From assembly GCF_000576425.1 (NCBI RefSeq), contig NZ_KK069999.1:154600-218599 (forward strand): DNA of 64,000 nucleotides. The letters run 5' to 3'. Under the pieces are notes generated by a model. The model did no database searches and had not been told where the DNA came from. It was given only the letters and a program-made list of their open reading frames with translations. Made by a program: the position numbers and the translations under genes. How positions within the stretch are numbered: position 1 is the stretch's first letter; every line of letters begins with the position of its first letter. This document shows, in pieces, positions 1-8,243 of the stretch. This stretch comes from Brachybacterium phenoliresistens (GTDB lineage: Bacteria; Actinomycetota; Actinomycetes; Actinomycetales; Dermabacteraceae).

Positions 1-2
1 GC

Positions 3-335
3 TTCGGTGCGATGTTCGGGCCGATCGGCAAGTTCGTGGCGCTGGTCCTGGTCGCGCTGCAGATCTCCGGCGCCGGCGGCACCTACCCCGTCCAGACCCT
101 GCCGAAGTTCTTCCAGGTGATCCACCCGTACCTGCCGATGACCCACGCGATCGACGCCTTCCGCGGCGCCATCGGCGGCGGCTGGATCGACCCGCGCGGC
201 GACCTGCTGTGGCTGTCCGGCTGGTTCGTGCTCGCCCTGGTCCTGGGCTACTTCGGAGCCCGGAAGTTCCGCCGCGAGGTGCAGCGGGAGGCCTCGGCCG
301 AGCCCGGCCCCGCCGCCGCTCCCGCCGCCGCCTGA
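3..335 (+). CDS. YhgE/Pip-family membrane protein, C-terminal fragment
   Basis: The frame is open through the left edge of the window, so only about the last 110 residues are present. The stretches ISGAGGTYPVQTLP and IHPYLPMTHAIDAFRGAIGG are typical of the C-terminal end of YhgE/Pip (phage infection protein) membrane proteins, which belong to the ABC-2-like superfamily. A final hydrophobic helix (WLSGWFVLALVLGYFGA) is followed by a basic, then Ala/Pro-rich cytoplasmic tail. Family members are exporter-like membrane proteins of mostly unknown substrate. The gene is unrelated in function to the sugar genes further right. Family assignment is fairly sure; the real start lies outside the window. 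Confidence 0.75.
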   Translation, partial: FGAMFGPIGKFVALVLVALQISGAGGTYPVQTLPKFFQVIHPYLPMTHAIDAFRGAIGGGWIDPRGDLLWLSGWFVLALVLGYFGARKFRREVQREASAEPGPAAAPAAA

Positions 336-480
336 CCCGGGGCCCGGGCGCGCATCCCGCGCCCCGGGCCCGGCCCGCAGGCACGCCCGGCCCCCAGCCC
401 CAGCCTGGCCAGGCGCCGGCTCCGAGCCCGACCCCGAGCCCCGATCCCTCCCATGACACACCGGCCCCTCCCCGAACACG

Positions 481-540
481 CCGAGAAGTCATTCTGCGTC
501 GCTTGAACAAGGATTCAAGCGACGCAGAATGACTTCTCGG
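481..540. repeat. perfect 27-bp inverted repeat, candidate bidirectional terminator (copy 1)
   Basis: Two perfectly complementary 27-nt arms (481-507 and 514-540) flank a 6-nt loop, CAAGGA. The core GTCATTCTGCGTCGCTT also occurs in a second hairpin at 48992-49053, again between convergent genes. There is no U-tract, so it may act as a factor-independent GC-type terminator or be a REP-like repeat. The arm and loop structure is seen directly; the function is inferred. Confidence 0.75.
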
Positions 541-557
541 CGTGGTGCTGCGCGGCA

Positions 558-626
558 CGGGGCCCTGGGGCTGCGCGGGGCGGAGATGCGCGGTGCGGGG
601 CCCTGGGGCTGCTCGGGGCGGAGATG
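558..626. repeat. two-copy 38-bp-period tandem repeat
   Basis: Copies at about 558-588 and 596-626 read CGGGGCCCTGGGGCTG-C-GCGGGGCGGAGATG with one difference, separated by 7 bases. No coding function is apparent. Confidence 0.55.
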
Positions 627-658
627 TGAGGGGCAGGGCGGGCAGGCGGCGGGGGGGG

Positions 659-1156
659 TCAGGACCGGGGCGTCTCTCCGGCGAGGACGCGGTCGAGCTT
701 GGCGTAGCCCTCGTTGACGCCGACCTCCATGCCGGACTCGAGCCAGCCGTTGCGCCCGGCGAAGCTGTCCACGAGGGACTGGGCGTGCAGACGGGTCCAG
801 CCGTCCCCGAGGTCCTCGACGGTCAGCGTCTCCAGCGAGACGTGATCGGGCATGCCCTCCCAGGTGAAGGTCTGCACGATGCGGGTGTCGGAGACCTCGT
901 GGAAGCAGCCGTGGAAGGCGTACTCCCCGTTCTCGTCGGCGTGGACGAAGCGCCAGGACCCGCCGGTGCGGGCATCCCAGTGGTCGATGGTCATGGTCAG
1001 CCCGTCGGGGCCGTTCCACTGGGTGACCAGCTCCGGATCGGTGTGCGCGCGAATGACCTGCTCCGGCGCGGCCTGGAAGTCCCGGGTGATGCGGATGATC
1101 GGGACCTCGGGGTCCGCTTCGATGGTGGCGGTGGTGATGTGCTCGGTGGTGCTCAT
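659..1156 (-). CDS. SRPBCC/AHSA1-like domain protein
   Basis: A 165-residue soluble protein with the helix-grip fold signature of the AHSA1/START group: an early RDFQAAPEQVIRAHTDPELVTQWNGP-type motif (about residues 20-46), a central GGSWRFVH, and a C-terminal WLESGMEVGVNEGYAKLD helix. Such proteins bind hydrophobic ligands in a cavity; the ligand here cannot be told. Its ATG overlaps the stop of the ArsR gene (ATGA), so the two are co-transcribed and translationally coupled. ArsR-SRPBCC pairs are common in actinobacteria. I chose this start because a longer reading would run through the whole ArsR gene in another frame. Confidence 0.85.
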   Translation of the reverse strand: MSTTEHITTATIEADPEVPIIRITRDFQAAPEQVIRAHTDPELVTQWNGPDGLTMTIDHWDARTGGSWRFVHADENGEYAFHGCFHEVSDTRIVQTFTWEGMPDHVSLETLTVEDLGDGWTRLHAQSLVDSFAGRNGWLESGMEVGVNEGYAKLDRVLAGETPRS

Positions 1157-1614
1157 GACGATGGCTCCTCGGGTGTGTTCGATACTGCGGGTGTGTTCGG
1201 TGCTGCGGAGGCGACCGGTGCTGCGGGCGTGCTCTGCGGGGTGGGGCTTCCCTGCGGGGCGGGAACGTCCGGGGCCGACGGGGCGGACATGCGGGACAGC
1301 AGGGACTCGAGACGGGACATGCGCGCCTCGGCTCGATGCCGATGCTGGTCGATCCAGCGGGTCAGCTCCCCCAGCGCCTGCGTCTCGAGGTGCACGGGAC
1401 GCCGCTGTGCGTCCCGGCTGCGGGTGACGAGCCCGGCCTCCTCGAGGACCTTCAGGTGCTTGCTCACCGCCTGGAGCGACATGTCGTACGGGGCGGCGAG
1501 CTCGCCGACGGTCGCATCGCCCAGGGTGAGCCGGGCGACGAGGTCGCGGCGGGTGGGATCGGCGAGGGCCGCGAAGGCCCGGGACAGGGTGTCGATGTCG
1601 TCGGTGTTCTGCAT
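1153..1614 (-). CDS. ArsR-family winged-helix repressor
   Basis: A 153-residue protein with the ArsR winged helix in residues 5-95: FAALADPTRRDLVARLTLG, then MSLQAVSKHLKVLEEAGLV as recognition helix region and a wing with RDAQRRPVHL. No metal-binding Cys motif is visible, so it likely senses something other than arsenite-type metals. The C-terminal 40 residues are low-complexity Pro/Ala/Ser and probably disordered. It is the first gene of a two-gene operon with the SRPBCC protein. Two copies of TCAAC-N6-GTTGA lie just upstream (1627-1642, 1676-1691) and are the likely autoregulatory sites. Confidence 0.9.
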   Translation of the reverse strand: MQNTDDIDTLSRAFAALADPTRRDLVARLTLGDATVGELAAPYDMSLQAVSKHLKVLEEAGLVTRSRDAQRRPVHLETQALGELTRWIDQHRHRAEARMSRLESLLSRMSAPSAPDVPAPQGSPTPQSTPAAPVASAAPNTPAVSNTPEEPSS

Positions 1615-1626
1615 CGCCCTCCTTGT

Positions 1627-1642
1627 TCAACTATCCGGTTGA
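1627..1642. promoter_or_regulatory. candidate ArsR operator, proximal copy
   Basis: TCAAC-TATCCG-GTTGA, a dyad with 5-bp arms and a 6-bp spacer, 12 bp upstream of the ArsR start. An identical-architecture site follows at 1676-1691, centre-to-centre 49 bp. The dyads are seen; binding is inferred. Confidence 0.55.
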
Positions 1643-1675
1643 TAAGGAGGACGCTACGCCCGCCCACCCCGGTCG

Positions 1676-1691
1676 TCAACCCCTGAGTTGA
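1676..1691. promoter_or_regulatory. candidate ArsR operator, distal copy
   Basis: TCAAC-CCCTGA-GTTGA: same arms and spacer length as the site at 1627, with a different spacer sequence, which supports recognition of the arms rather than chance duplication. Confidence 0.5.
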
Positions 1692-2078
1692 ATAAAGTTC
1701 GGCAGCTCCCCGGAACCTCTGCGGCGGGCCGGCATGGTCGGCCTCCACGGGCGCCGGCATGGCCGACCTCCACGGCAGGCCGACATGGCCTCGGGGAGCC
1801 GCGTCCCGCACGCTCTGCGCGGGTGATCGATTCGCGCCCCTGAGAGCGCGCCATAGGGGTCGATATCGATCAGTCGTCCCGAGCCTCCCCGCACAGGGTC
1901 CCCGCCAGGTCCGGGCCCGTCCTCCTGCGCACCGCCGGAGCGACGGGGCGACTGCACTGCACAGATAGGCACACGGAGGCCTGGGCGCAGCACGATGGCT
2001 CGGGCGGCGGCACGACGGGGAAGGGAGGACGGCACGACGGGGAAGGGAGGACGGCGCTGAGGGACGTGAGGACAGCGA

Positions 2079-2116
2079 GACGGGGCCGAGGGGGATCGCT
2101 CCCCCTCGGCCCCGTC
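2079..2116 (-). terminator. strong stem-loop after the GH51 gene
   Basis: Perfect 16-bp stem (2079-2094 with 2101-2116) around loop ATCGCT, 35 bp downstream of the stop on the minus strand. GC-rich and without a clear U-tract, as is usual in high-GC actinobacteria. Confidence 0.75.
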
Positions 2117-2118
2117 GT

Positions 2119-2145
2119 GCGCCCGCCGGATCTCCCGGCGGGCGC
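2119..2145 (-). terminator. second stem-loop directly after the GH51 stop
   Basis: Perfect 11-bp stem (2119-2129 with 2135-2145) with a 5-nt loop ATCTC, only 5 bp past the stop at 2151. Together with 2079-2116 it forms a tandem terminator. Confidence 0.7.
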
Positions 2146-2150
2146 GGAGG

Positions 2151-3665
2151 TCAGGCGCGCTTCAGGCGCAGGATGCTCCAGGAGATCGCCGGCAGGGCGG
2201 CGGTGAGCTTCCCGCCCTCGAGCGCGACGGTGTCGTTGGCCTGCGGCGCGACGGTGTCGGGCGCATCGGCCGAGTTGCGGGCGTAGGGGTCCTCGTGGTG
2301 CAGGGTGAGGGCCTCGACGAGCTCGAGATCGCCGAAGGCGGAGAGGTCCACGGCCAGGTCGAGGTCGCCCTCGGTGGCGCGCGAGACCGCGAAGATCGTC
2401 AGTTCGCCGGACTCCTCGTCCCAGGTGGCGACGGAATCGGCGAGGTCGGACTGCCCGAACCGCGCGTTCTCGTAGGTGGGGACGTCGATCGCCAGGCGCA
2501 GCACCTCGCCCGAGGCATGACGGGCGGTCAGCGCGAAGGGGTGGAAGGTGGTCTGCTTCCAGGCGCGGCCGCCGGGCTCGGTCATGATCGGCGCGATGAC
2601 GTTCACCAGCTGCGCGAGCGAGGCGGAGGCCACGCGGTCGGAGTGGCGCAGCAGCGAGATGAGCAGGTTGCCGACGACGACCGCGTCGATCGCGGTGTAG
2701 TGGTCCTCGAGCAGGACCGGCGCGACGGGCCAGTCGTCGCCGCTGGGCGGGCGGGACTCGGCACGCTTCTGGTACCAGACGTTCCACTCGTCGAAGCTGA
2801 TGTGGATCCGCTTCTCGCGCTTGAGCTTGGCGCGCACGTGGTCCGCCGTGGCGACGACCGACTCGATGAAGTAGTCCATGTCCTGCGCCGAGGCGAGGAA
2901 GGAGCCCTGGTCGCCGTCGTGCTCGGCGTAGTAGGCGTGGGCGGAGATCATGTCCACGAAGTCGTAGGCCTCGGTGAGGACGATGTTCTCCCAGGCGCCG
3001 AAGGTCTCCATCGAGGAGCTTGAGGAGCCGCAGGCGATGAGCTCGAGGTCCGGATCCTCCTGGCGCATGGCGCGCGCCGTCTCGGTGGCCAGGCGCGCGT
3101 ACTCCTCCGGCGTCTTGTGGCCGGTCTGCCAGGGGCCGTCCATCTCGTTGCCCAGGCACCACATGCGGATGCCGTAGCCCTCGGGGTGGCCGTTGGCGGC
3201 GCGCTGGTCGGACAGGGCGATGCCCTGCGGCGCGTTGGCGTACTGCAGCACGTCCACGGCCTCGGCGACGCCGCGGGTGCCGAGGTTCACGGCGTACATC
3301 GGCTCGACCCCGGCCTTCTTCGCCCAGGCCATGAACTCGTCCAGGCCCACGGTGTTGGGGTCGGTGGTGTGCCAGGCGAGGTCGTGGCGCGCGGGGCGCT
3401 CCTCGACGGGGCCGACGCCGTCCTCCCACTTGTAGCCGGAGACGAAGTTGCCGCCGGGGTAGCGCACGGAGGTGACGCCCAGCTCGCGGGTCAGCTCGAG
3501 CACGTCGGTGCGGAAGCCGTCCTCGTCGGCGGTGGGGTGGTCCGGCTCGTGGATGCCGGTGTAGACGCAGCGCCCCAGGTGCTCGACGAAGGAGCCGAAG
3601 GTGCGCGGGCGCACGGGGGCGATGCGGAAGGCGGGATCCAGGGTGATGGTGACGGTCGGTGACAT
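2151..3665 (-). CDS. abfA: GH51 intracellular alpha-L-arabinofuranosidase
   Basis: A 504-residue enzyme that removes alpha-L-arabinofuranose from arabino-oligosaccharides inside the cell. It has no signal peptide. The acid/base Glu is E174 in [12 protein letters not shown] and the nucleophile is E293 in [10 protein letters not shown], within one residue of the positions known in well-studied GH51 enzymes, so the protein is full length with the right N-terminus. The motif [19 protein letters not shown] is also typical. The ATG at 3665 follows AAGGA. The promoter region carries the perfect palindrome TACAACGTTGTA, and a LacI gene diverges from it, so arabinose-type control is likely. Downstream are two terminators; it is monocistronic. 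Confidence 0.96.
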   Translation of the reverse strand: MSPTVTITLDPAFRIAPVRPRTFGSFVEHLGRCVYTGIHEPDHPTADEDGFRTDVLELTRELGVTSVRYPGGNFVSGYKWEDGVGPVEERPARHDLAWHTTDPNTVGLDEFMAWAKKAGVEPMYAVNLGTRGVAEAVDVLQYANAPQGIALSDQRAANGHPEGYGIRMWCLGNEMDGPWQTGHKTPEEYARLATETARAMRQEDPDLELIACGSSSSSMETFGAWENIVLTEAYDFVDMISAHAYYAEHDGDQGSFLASAQDMDYFIESVVATADHVRAKLKREKRIHISFDEWNVWYQKRAESRPPSGDDWPVAPVLLEDHYTAIDAVVVGNLLISLLRHSDRVASASLAQLVNVIAPIMTEPGGRAWKQTTFHPFALTARHASGEVLRLAIDVPTYENARFGQSDLADSVATWDEESGELTIFAVSRATEGDLDLAVDLSAFGDLELVEALTLHHEDPYARNSADAPDTVAPQANDTVALEGGKLTAALPAISWSILRLKRA

Positions 3666-3742
3666 CGGCGTCGGCGTCCTTCGGGGTGCTGGGGCTCGGA
3701 CGGGCGCCCGAGGGCGCAGCAGCGTCCTCGCACGACCCGTTA

Positions 3743-3754
3743 TACAACGTTGTA
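3743..3754. promoter_or_regulatory. LacI-type operator in front of GH51
   Basis: TACAACGTTGTA is a perfect 12-bp palindrome with the central CG typical of LacI operators. It lies 78 bp upstream of the GH51 start and overlaps a TATAAC -10-like element on the minus strand (3739-3744). Related sites occur at 11961 and 33845, also in front of arabinan-related genes. Confidence 0.75.
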
Positions 3755-3918
3755 CAACTTTGGCACATGCCCCCTCCCCCGTCAACGCCCCGGCGGCCTC
3801 TCGTCGCCGCTCCCGCGCCGCGGACCCCCGCCGGATGCGCGCCGCTCCGGGGCGGCCCGGCGGGCTCGGCCGCGTCCCTCCGCCCCGGGGCCGCCGGGGG
3901 GATGCAACAATCGGCGCC

Positions 3919-5034
3919 ATGAGCACGACCGCCCGCTCCGGCCCCCATCGCCCACCCACGCTGCGCGATGTCGCCGGGATCGCGGGCGTCTCGATCAAGA
4001 CCGTCTCCAACGTCGTGCACGAATACCCGCACGTCAGCGAGGCCACCCGCGAGCGGGTGCGCGCGGCGATCGCGCAGGTCGGGTACCGCCCCCAGGTCGC
4101 CGCGCAGCAGCTGCGCACCGGGGAGAGCGGGCTGATCACCCTGGCGCTGCCGTCGCTGGCGTTCACCTACTTCTCGCACCTCGCCCAGGCCTTCATCGAG
4201 GAGGCGCAGCGGCGCGGCCAGACGGCGCTGCTGCACTCGACGCGGGCCGGCTCCGAGGAGGAGCGCAACGTGCTGGAGGGCTTCAAGCGCGTCCTCGGCG
4301 ACGGCGTCGTCTTCAGCCCCCTCCTGCTCGAGGAGGAGCGCATCGCCGCCCTGGAGCGGACCAGCCAGCCCACCGTCTTCATCGGCGAGCACCTCCCCGA
4401 GACGCTCCCCCAGGGCTGCGACTACGTGAAGATCGACAACGTCTCTGCCGCGCACGACGCGACGGCGCACCTGCTGGAGACCGGGCGGCGCAAGGTCGCG
4501 TTCATCGGCCAGATCACCACGGCCGTCGGCGCCCAGCCGCACAGCTCGGGGACCCTGCGCCGCGACGGCTACCTCAGCGCGCTGGCCGAGCACGGGATCG
4601 ACCCGCGCGAGGCCATCGTCCAGGAGGTCGCGGACTGGCACCGCTCCGACGGGCTGGCGGGCGCCGAGGCGCTGCTGGAGCGCGGCATCGACGTGGACGG
4701 GCTGGTCTGCGCCAACGACGAGCTCGCCATCGGCGCCCTCGCCGCCCTGCGCCGCGCGGGCCGGAGGGTCCCCGAGGACGTCGCCGTGATCGGCTACGAC
4801 GACGTGCCCGACGCCCTGTTCACCGCTCCCCCGCTGAGCTCGATCTCCCCCGACAAGGAGGCCCTGGCCCGCACCGCGCTGGACCTGCTGACCGAGCGCG
4901 TGCGCGGCCACGACGGCCCGCCGCGGGTCGTCCTCACCCCGTACACGCTGGTGGTGCGCGAGAGCACCGCCCCACCGGGCCCCGCCCCCGAGACCGCCGC
5001 CGCCCCGCCCGCCGAGAAGGAGCCCGCCCGATGA
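3919..5034 (+). CDS. LacI-family regulator (arabinan/arabinose type)
   Basis: A 371-residue repressor. The HTH occupies residues 15-65 ([20 protein letters not shown], then [13 protein letters not shown] hinge helix), followed by a periplasmic-binding-protein-like sensor domain with [15 protein letters not shown] and [16 protein letters not shown]. It is a close paralogue of the LacI gene at 10855, including the recognition helix, so the two may read the same or similar operators. It is divergent from abfA, and TACAACGTTGTA sits between them. Its stop overlaps the thyA start (ATGA), an odd coupling to nucleotide synthesis. The ATG at 3919 was chosen because the upstream open frame lacks family similarity. 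Confidence 0.92.
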   Translation: MSTTARSGPHRPPTLRDVAGIAGVSIKTVSNVVHEYPHVSEATRERVRAAIAQVGYRPQVAAQQLRTGESGLITLALPSLAFTYFSHLAQAFIEEAQRRGQTALLHSTRAGSEEERNVLEGFKRVLGDGVVFSPLLLEEERIAALERTSQPTVFIGEHLPETLPQGCDYVKIDNVSAAHDATAHLLETGRRKVAFIGQITTAVGAQPHSSGTLRRDGYLSALAEHGIDPREAIVQEVADWHRSDGLAGAEALLERGIDVDGLVCANDELAIGALAALRRAGRRVPEDVAVIGYDDVPDALFTAPPLSSISPDKEALARTALDLLTERVRGHDGPPRVVLTPYTLVVRESTAPPGPAPETAAAPPAEKEPAR

Positions 5035-5834
5035 CCATCCCCACCCCCTACGAGGACCTCCTGCGCGAGGTGCTGGAGACCGGCGCCCCCAAGGGCGACC
5101 GCACCGGCACCGGCACCCGCACCGTCTTCGGCCGCCAGCTGCGCTTCGACCTCTCCCAGGGCTTCCCGCTGATCACGACCAAGCGCGTGCACTTCCGCTC
5201 CCTCGCCCTGGAGCTGCTGTGGTTCCTGCGCGGGGACACCAACGTGCGCTGGCTGCAGGAGCGCGGCGTGAGCATCTGGGACGAATGGGCCGATGAGAAC
5301 GGGGACCTGGGCCCCGTCTACGGCGCCCAGTGGCGCTCCTGGCCCACCCCCGACGGCGGCGTGATCGACCAGATCACGCAGGTCGTCGAGCAGATCCGCA
5401 CGAACCCCGATTCCCGCCGCCTGATCGTCTCGGCCTGGAACCCGGCGGACATCCCGCAGATGGCGCTCGCCCCCTGCCACGCCCTGTTCCAGTTCGCGGT
5501 GATCGAGGGGAAGCTGTCCTGCCAGCTGTACCAGCGCAGCGCGGACCTGTTCCTGGGGGTGCCGTTCAACATCGCCAGCTACGCGCTGCTCACCCACATG
5601 GTCGCCCAGCAGACCGATCTCGAGGTCGGGGACTTCGTGTGGACCGGCGGGGACTGCCACATCTACGACAACCACGTCGAGCAGGTGCAGCGGCAGCTGG
5701 CCCGCGATCCGTTCCCCGCGCCGACGCTGCGCATCGGCCGTCGGCCGGAGAGCATCCTGGACTACGCCCTCGAGGACTTCGAGATCGTGGACTACCAGCA
5801 CCACAAGGGCATCGCCGCGCCGGTGGCGGTGTGA
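5031..5834 (+). CDS. thyA: thymidylate synthase
   Basis: A 267-residue enzyme making dTMP from dUMP with methylene-tetrahydrofolate. The active-site Cys is C149 in [10 protein letters not shown]; the [10 protein letters not shown] phosphate-binding segment (about 129-138) and the [11 protein letters not shown] and [10 protein letters not shown] motifs are intact. The length equals that of the classical E. coli-type enzyme. It overlaps the LacI gene upstream and the dihydrofolate reductase gene downstream (GTGA), so all three are probably on one transcript. Coupling of thyA and folA is metabolically expected, since ThyA oxidises the folate that FolA re-reduces; coupling to LacI is not. Confidence 0.98.
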   Translation: MTIPTPYEDLLREVLETGAPKGDRTGTGTRTVFGRQLRFDLSQGFPLITTKRVHFRSLALELLWFLRGDTNVRWLQERGVSIWDEWADENGDLGPVYGAQWRSWPTPDGGVIDQITQVVEQIRTNPDSRRLIVSAWNPADIPQMALAPCHALFQFAVIEGKLSCQLYQRSADLFLGVPFNIASYALLTHMVAQQTDLEVGDFVWTGGDCHIYDNHVEQVQRQLARDPFPAPTLRIGRRPESILDYALEDFEIVDYQHHKGIAAPVAV

Positions 5835-6448
5835 GCGTCGCCGGGCCGGAGGCAGGCCCCGGACCGGAGGCAGGCCCCGGACCGGAGGCAGGTCCCGGAC
5901 CAGGGACAGGCCCCGCAGCGCGGCGCATCGGTCTGATCTGGGCGCAGGCGCGCGGCGGCGTGATCGGCGCGGGAGGCACCATGCCCTGGCATCTGCCGGA
6001 GGACCTGCGCCACTTCTCGCGCACCACGGCGGGATCGCCCGTGGTGATGGGGCGGCGCACCTGGGAGTCCTTCCCGCCGCGGTACCGCCCCCTGCCCGGT
6101 CGCACGAACATCGTCATCACCTCGGACGACGCCTTCGCGGCCGAGGGTGCGCGGCGTGCCCGCGATCTCGAGGAGGCGCTCGCGCTGGCCTCCGCGGACC
6201 TGGACCGGCGCGAGGCCGAGGGCCAGGAGGCGGGGACGACCTGGGTGATCGGCGGCGGCCGCGTCTACCGCGAGGCGATGGACCGGGCGGACCTGCTCGT
6301 GGTCACCGAGATCGACCTCGAGGTCGCGGGAGACACCACCGCCCCGGAGATCCCGGGCGAGGCGCGCCTCGCCGAGGCCGACCCGCCGCAGGGCTGGCAC
6401 GAGTCGGCCTCGGGGCTGCGCTACCGGATCCTGCGCTACTCCCGCTGA
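5831..6448 (+). CDS. folA: dihydrofolate reductase with repetitive N-terminal extension
   Basis: A 205-residue enzyme (usual length about 160) that reduces dihydrofolate with NADPH. The catalytic core starts near residue 34: [30 protein letters not shown] contains the substrate-binding region, followed by [24 protein letters not shown] and [13 protein letters not shown] for NADPH. The first 30 residues are four GPEAGP-like hexapeptides encoded by 18-bp tandem repeats (5843-5914). I chose GTG 5831 because it overlaps the thyA stop; no in-frame ATG or clear Shine-Dalgarno lies between the repeats and the core, though a later alternative start cannot be excluded. Its 3' end overlaps the converging GH43 gene by 13 bp. 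Confidence 0.93.
   Translation: MSVAGPEAGPGPEAGPGPEAGPGPGTGPAARRIGLIWAQARGGVIGAGGTMPWHLPEDLRHFSRTTAGSPVVMGRRTWESFPPRYRPLPGRTNIVITSDDAFAAEGARRARDLEEALALASADLDRREAEGQEAGTTWVIGGGRVYREAMDRADLLVVTEIDLEVAGDTTAPEIPGEARLAEADPPQGWHESASGLRYRILRYSR
5843..5914 (+). repeat. four 18-bp tandem repeats inside folA
   Basis: Units at 5843, 5861, 5879 and 5897, consensus GGACCGGAGGCAGGCCCC; the fourth is diverged. They encode GPEAGP three times and GPGTGP once. Copy number is likely variable between strains. Confidence 0.85.
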
Positions 6449-7392
6449 TCCCGCCGGACCCGCAGCGCCGGCCCTGCGGCGTCCACCTCGAGCGGACGCA
6501 GATGCATGTACCGGCCGCTGGCGGCCTCGTCCCAGGCGTGGAAGGCGATGACGTCCTGCCCGTCGGGTCCGCGGGTGCAGGAGCTGTGGCCGGGGCCGAT
6601 GAACTCCCCGTCGCTGCGCAGCAGCACGTCGTCCGGGGGCGGCGGCACCGTCCACGGTCCCCGCGGGGAGGCGGCCCAGGCCCAGGCGGTGCGATATCCG
6701 GCTCCCTGCCACGATCCGGCGGAGAAGGTCAGGAACAGGATCCCGTCACGGGCCACGACGTGCGGGCCCTCGAGGGTGTGCCAGGTATGGGTGCCGCCGT
6801 GCATGGGCCGCTCCCGGGCGAAGATCTGGCTGTCGTCGTACGGCGCGAGGACGGGGACGGTCTCGCCCAGCTCGGTCGGTGTGAGCAGGGGCGCCGCGGC
6901 CAGGTGCGTCCCCGGCCGGTCGTGGTCCAGCACGTCCCGGGCGAAGAACAGCCACCAGCTGCCGTCCTCGAGGCGGCACGGCGAGGCGTCGATCGCGAAC
7001 AGCTCGTCCGGGGTGAGCACGACCCCCAGGTCGCGGAAAGGCCCGGTGGGCCCGTCGGCCCGGGCCACGCGCAGGCGATGACCCCGATCGCCGTGCCCGA
7101 CGGAGTAGTACATCCACCATGCGCCGTCCCGCGCGCACACCTCCGGCGCCCAGTAGGAGTCCCCCGCCTCCGGCCCGAGGGCCTCGAGCACGCCCCCGAT
7201 CCCGACCCAGGTCACGAGGTCCGCGGAGACCGCCGCGGGCGCCGCCCGCCCGTCCCGGACGGGACCGGTGCCGTAGGCGATCCAGCCGCCGGGCACGCGG
7301 ACCACGGCCGGGTCCGCGAGGGGCGCCTCCCAGGCGGGGGTCGCCCGGGAGGCAGCCTGCTGAGGGTCCGGCCCCGCGCCGTCGGCCCTCAT
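6436..7392 (-). CDS. GH43 glycoside hydrolase, intracellular
   Basis: A 318-residue five-blade propeller enzyme without a signal peptide. The three catalytic acids are visible: general base D27 (LADPAVVRV), pKa-modulating D135 (FAIDASPCR) and acid E208 (HTLEGPHVV). The length suggests a single catalytic domain. Family activities are alpha-L-arabinofuranosidase, beta-xylosidase or arabinanase; context favours an arabinosidase acting on oligosaccharides brought in by the adjacent importer. Its ATG overlaps the stop of the upstream permease (ATGA), so it is the last gene of the operon 10518 to 6436 (binding protein, two permeases, GH43). Confidence 0.92.
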   Translation of the reverse strand: MRADGAGPDPQQAASRATPAWEAPLADPAVVRVPGGWIAYGTGPVRDGRAAPAAVSADLVTWVGIGGVLEALGPEAGDSYWAPEVCARDGAWWMYYSVGHGDRGHRLRVARADGPTGPFRDLGVVLTPDELFAIDASPCRLEDGSWWLFFARDVLDHDRPGTHLAAAPLLTPTELGETVPVLAPYDDSQIFARERPMHGGTHTWHTLEGPHVVARDGILFLTFSAGSWQGAGYRTAWAWAASPRGPWTVPPPPDDVLLRSDGEFIGPGHSSCTRGPDGQDVIAFHAWDEAASGRYMHLRPLEVDAAGPALRVRRDQRE

Positions 7393-8243
7393 CCCTTGAG
7401 CCCCGTCGCGGCGATGCCCGCGACCAGGTAGCGCTGGAGGACGAAGAACACGGCCAGCACCGGGATGAGGCTGACCGTCGCCGCCATGAACAGTCCCCCG
7501 TAGTCGAAGGTCTGCGCGGTGAGGAAGGAGGACAGGTAGATCTGCACGGTCATCGCGTTCTGCCCGTCGCCCGCCACGACCAGCGGCCAGAGGAAGGCGT
7601 TCCAGGACCCGATCAGCCCGAGCACGGTGAGCGCCGAGGCGAAGGGCAGGGTGTTGGGGAAGACGATCCGGAAGAACGTGCGGAAGAACCCGGCGCCGTC
7701 GATGTACGCGGCCTCCTCGATCTCGCGCGGGAAGTTCACGTAGAACTGCCGGAACAGGAACACGTTGAACGCGCTGAACAGGCCCGGCACGATCAGACCC
7801 TGCAGCGTGCCGATCCAGCCCAGCGAGGCGACGATGATGAAGTTGGGCACGAACGCGGTGGTCGCCGGGACCAGCAGGACGACGATCACCAGCACGAACA
7901 TCGGCCGCGCGGCCCGATGCGGGATGCGCACCAGCGCGTACCCGGCCAGCGCCGCGATGAGGATCGTGAGCGAGGTCGAGGCCACGGCCATGATCGCCGA
8001 GTTCTTCAGCGCGTCGAGATAGCGCGGGTCCGCCAGCAGCTCGGGGATCCTCTGCCACTGCGGGTCGCGGGGCCAGAGCACGAAGTCCTGCGAGTAGATC
8101 TCGTCGTTCGGGGACAGGGCCGTCTTGATCATCGCGTAGAACGGGACGAGGAAGACCACCGCGAGCACTCCCGCGATCCCGTAGCGCAGCACGAGGCCGG
8201 CGCTCCCCCGGTTCTGGCCGACGATGCGCAGCTGCGCGCTCAT
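7389..8243 (-). CDS. CUT1 sugar ABC transporter permease (MalG type)
   Basis: A 284-residue inner-membrane permease with six predicted helices. The EAA loop that contacts the ATPase reads EIEEAAYIDGAGFFRTFFRIVFP (about residues 180-202), and the protein ends with the typical IAATGLKG. It pairs with the permease at 8240 (ATGA overlap) and the binding protein at 9265. No ATPase gene is nearby, so a shared one must serve it. The likely substrate is an arabinose-containing oligosaccharide, judged from the downstream GH43 and the neighbouring arabinan genes; the sequence itself does not fix the substrate. Confidence 0.94.
   Translation of the reverse strand: MSAQLRIVGQNRGSAGLVLRYGIAGVLAVVFLVPFYAMIKTALSPNDEIYSQDFVLWPRDPQWQRIPELLADPRYLDALKNSAIMAVASTSLTILIAALAGYALVRIPHRAARPMFVLVIVVLLVPATTAFVPNFIIVASLGWIGTLQGLIVPGLFSAFNVFLFRQFYVNFPREIEEAAYIDGAGFFRTFFRIVFPNTLPFASALTVLGLIGSWNAFLWPLVVAGDGQNAMTVQIYLSSFLTAQTFDYGGLFMAATVSLIPVLAVFFVLQRYLVAGIAATGLKG

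Larger units (their letters stand above)
336..658. other. gap between convergent genes: hairpin plus tandem repeats
   Basis: No convincing gene. It holds a GC-rich, proline-codon-like stretch (336-480), a perfect long hairpin (481-540) and two 31-bp copies of a GGGGCCCTGGGGCTG-containing unit (about 558-588 and 596-626, one mismatch). The genes on both sides point into it, so it probably serves as a bidirectional termination region. Confidence 0.6.
1692..2150. other. non-coding stretch with short tandem repeats and two terminators
   Basis: No gene supported. A 25-26-bp unit beginning GCCGGCATGG recurs about 2.4 times at 1728-1790, and a 22-bp unit (GGCACGACGGGGAAGGGAGGAC) occurs twice near 2009-2052. 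The right end carries two strong stem-loops that terminate the arabinofuranosidase gene. Confidence 0.6.

Noticed and set aside
1870..4911. A 1013-codon open frame on the minus strand across abfA and the LacI gene
   Set aside because: Arg/Gly/Pro-rich translation without any family motif; it overlaps two certain genes and is a by-product of high GC at third positions.
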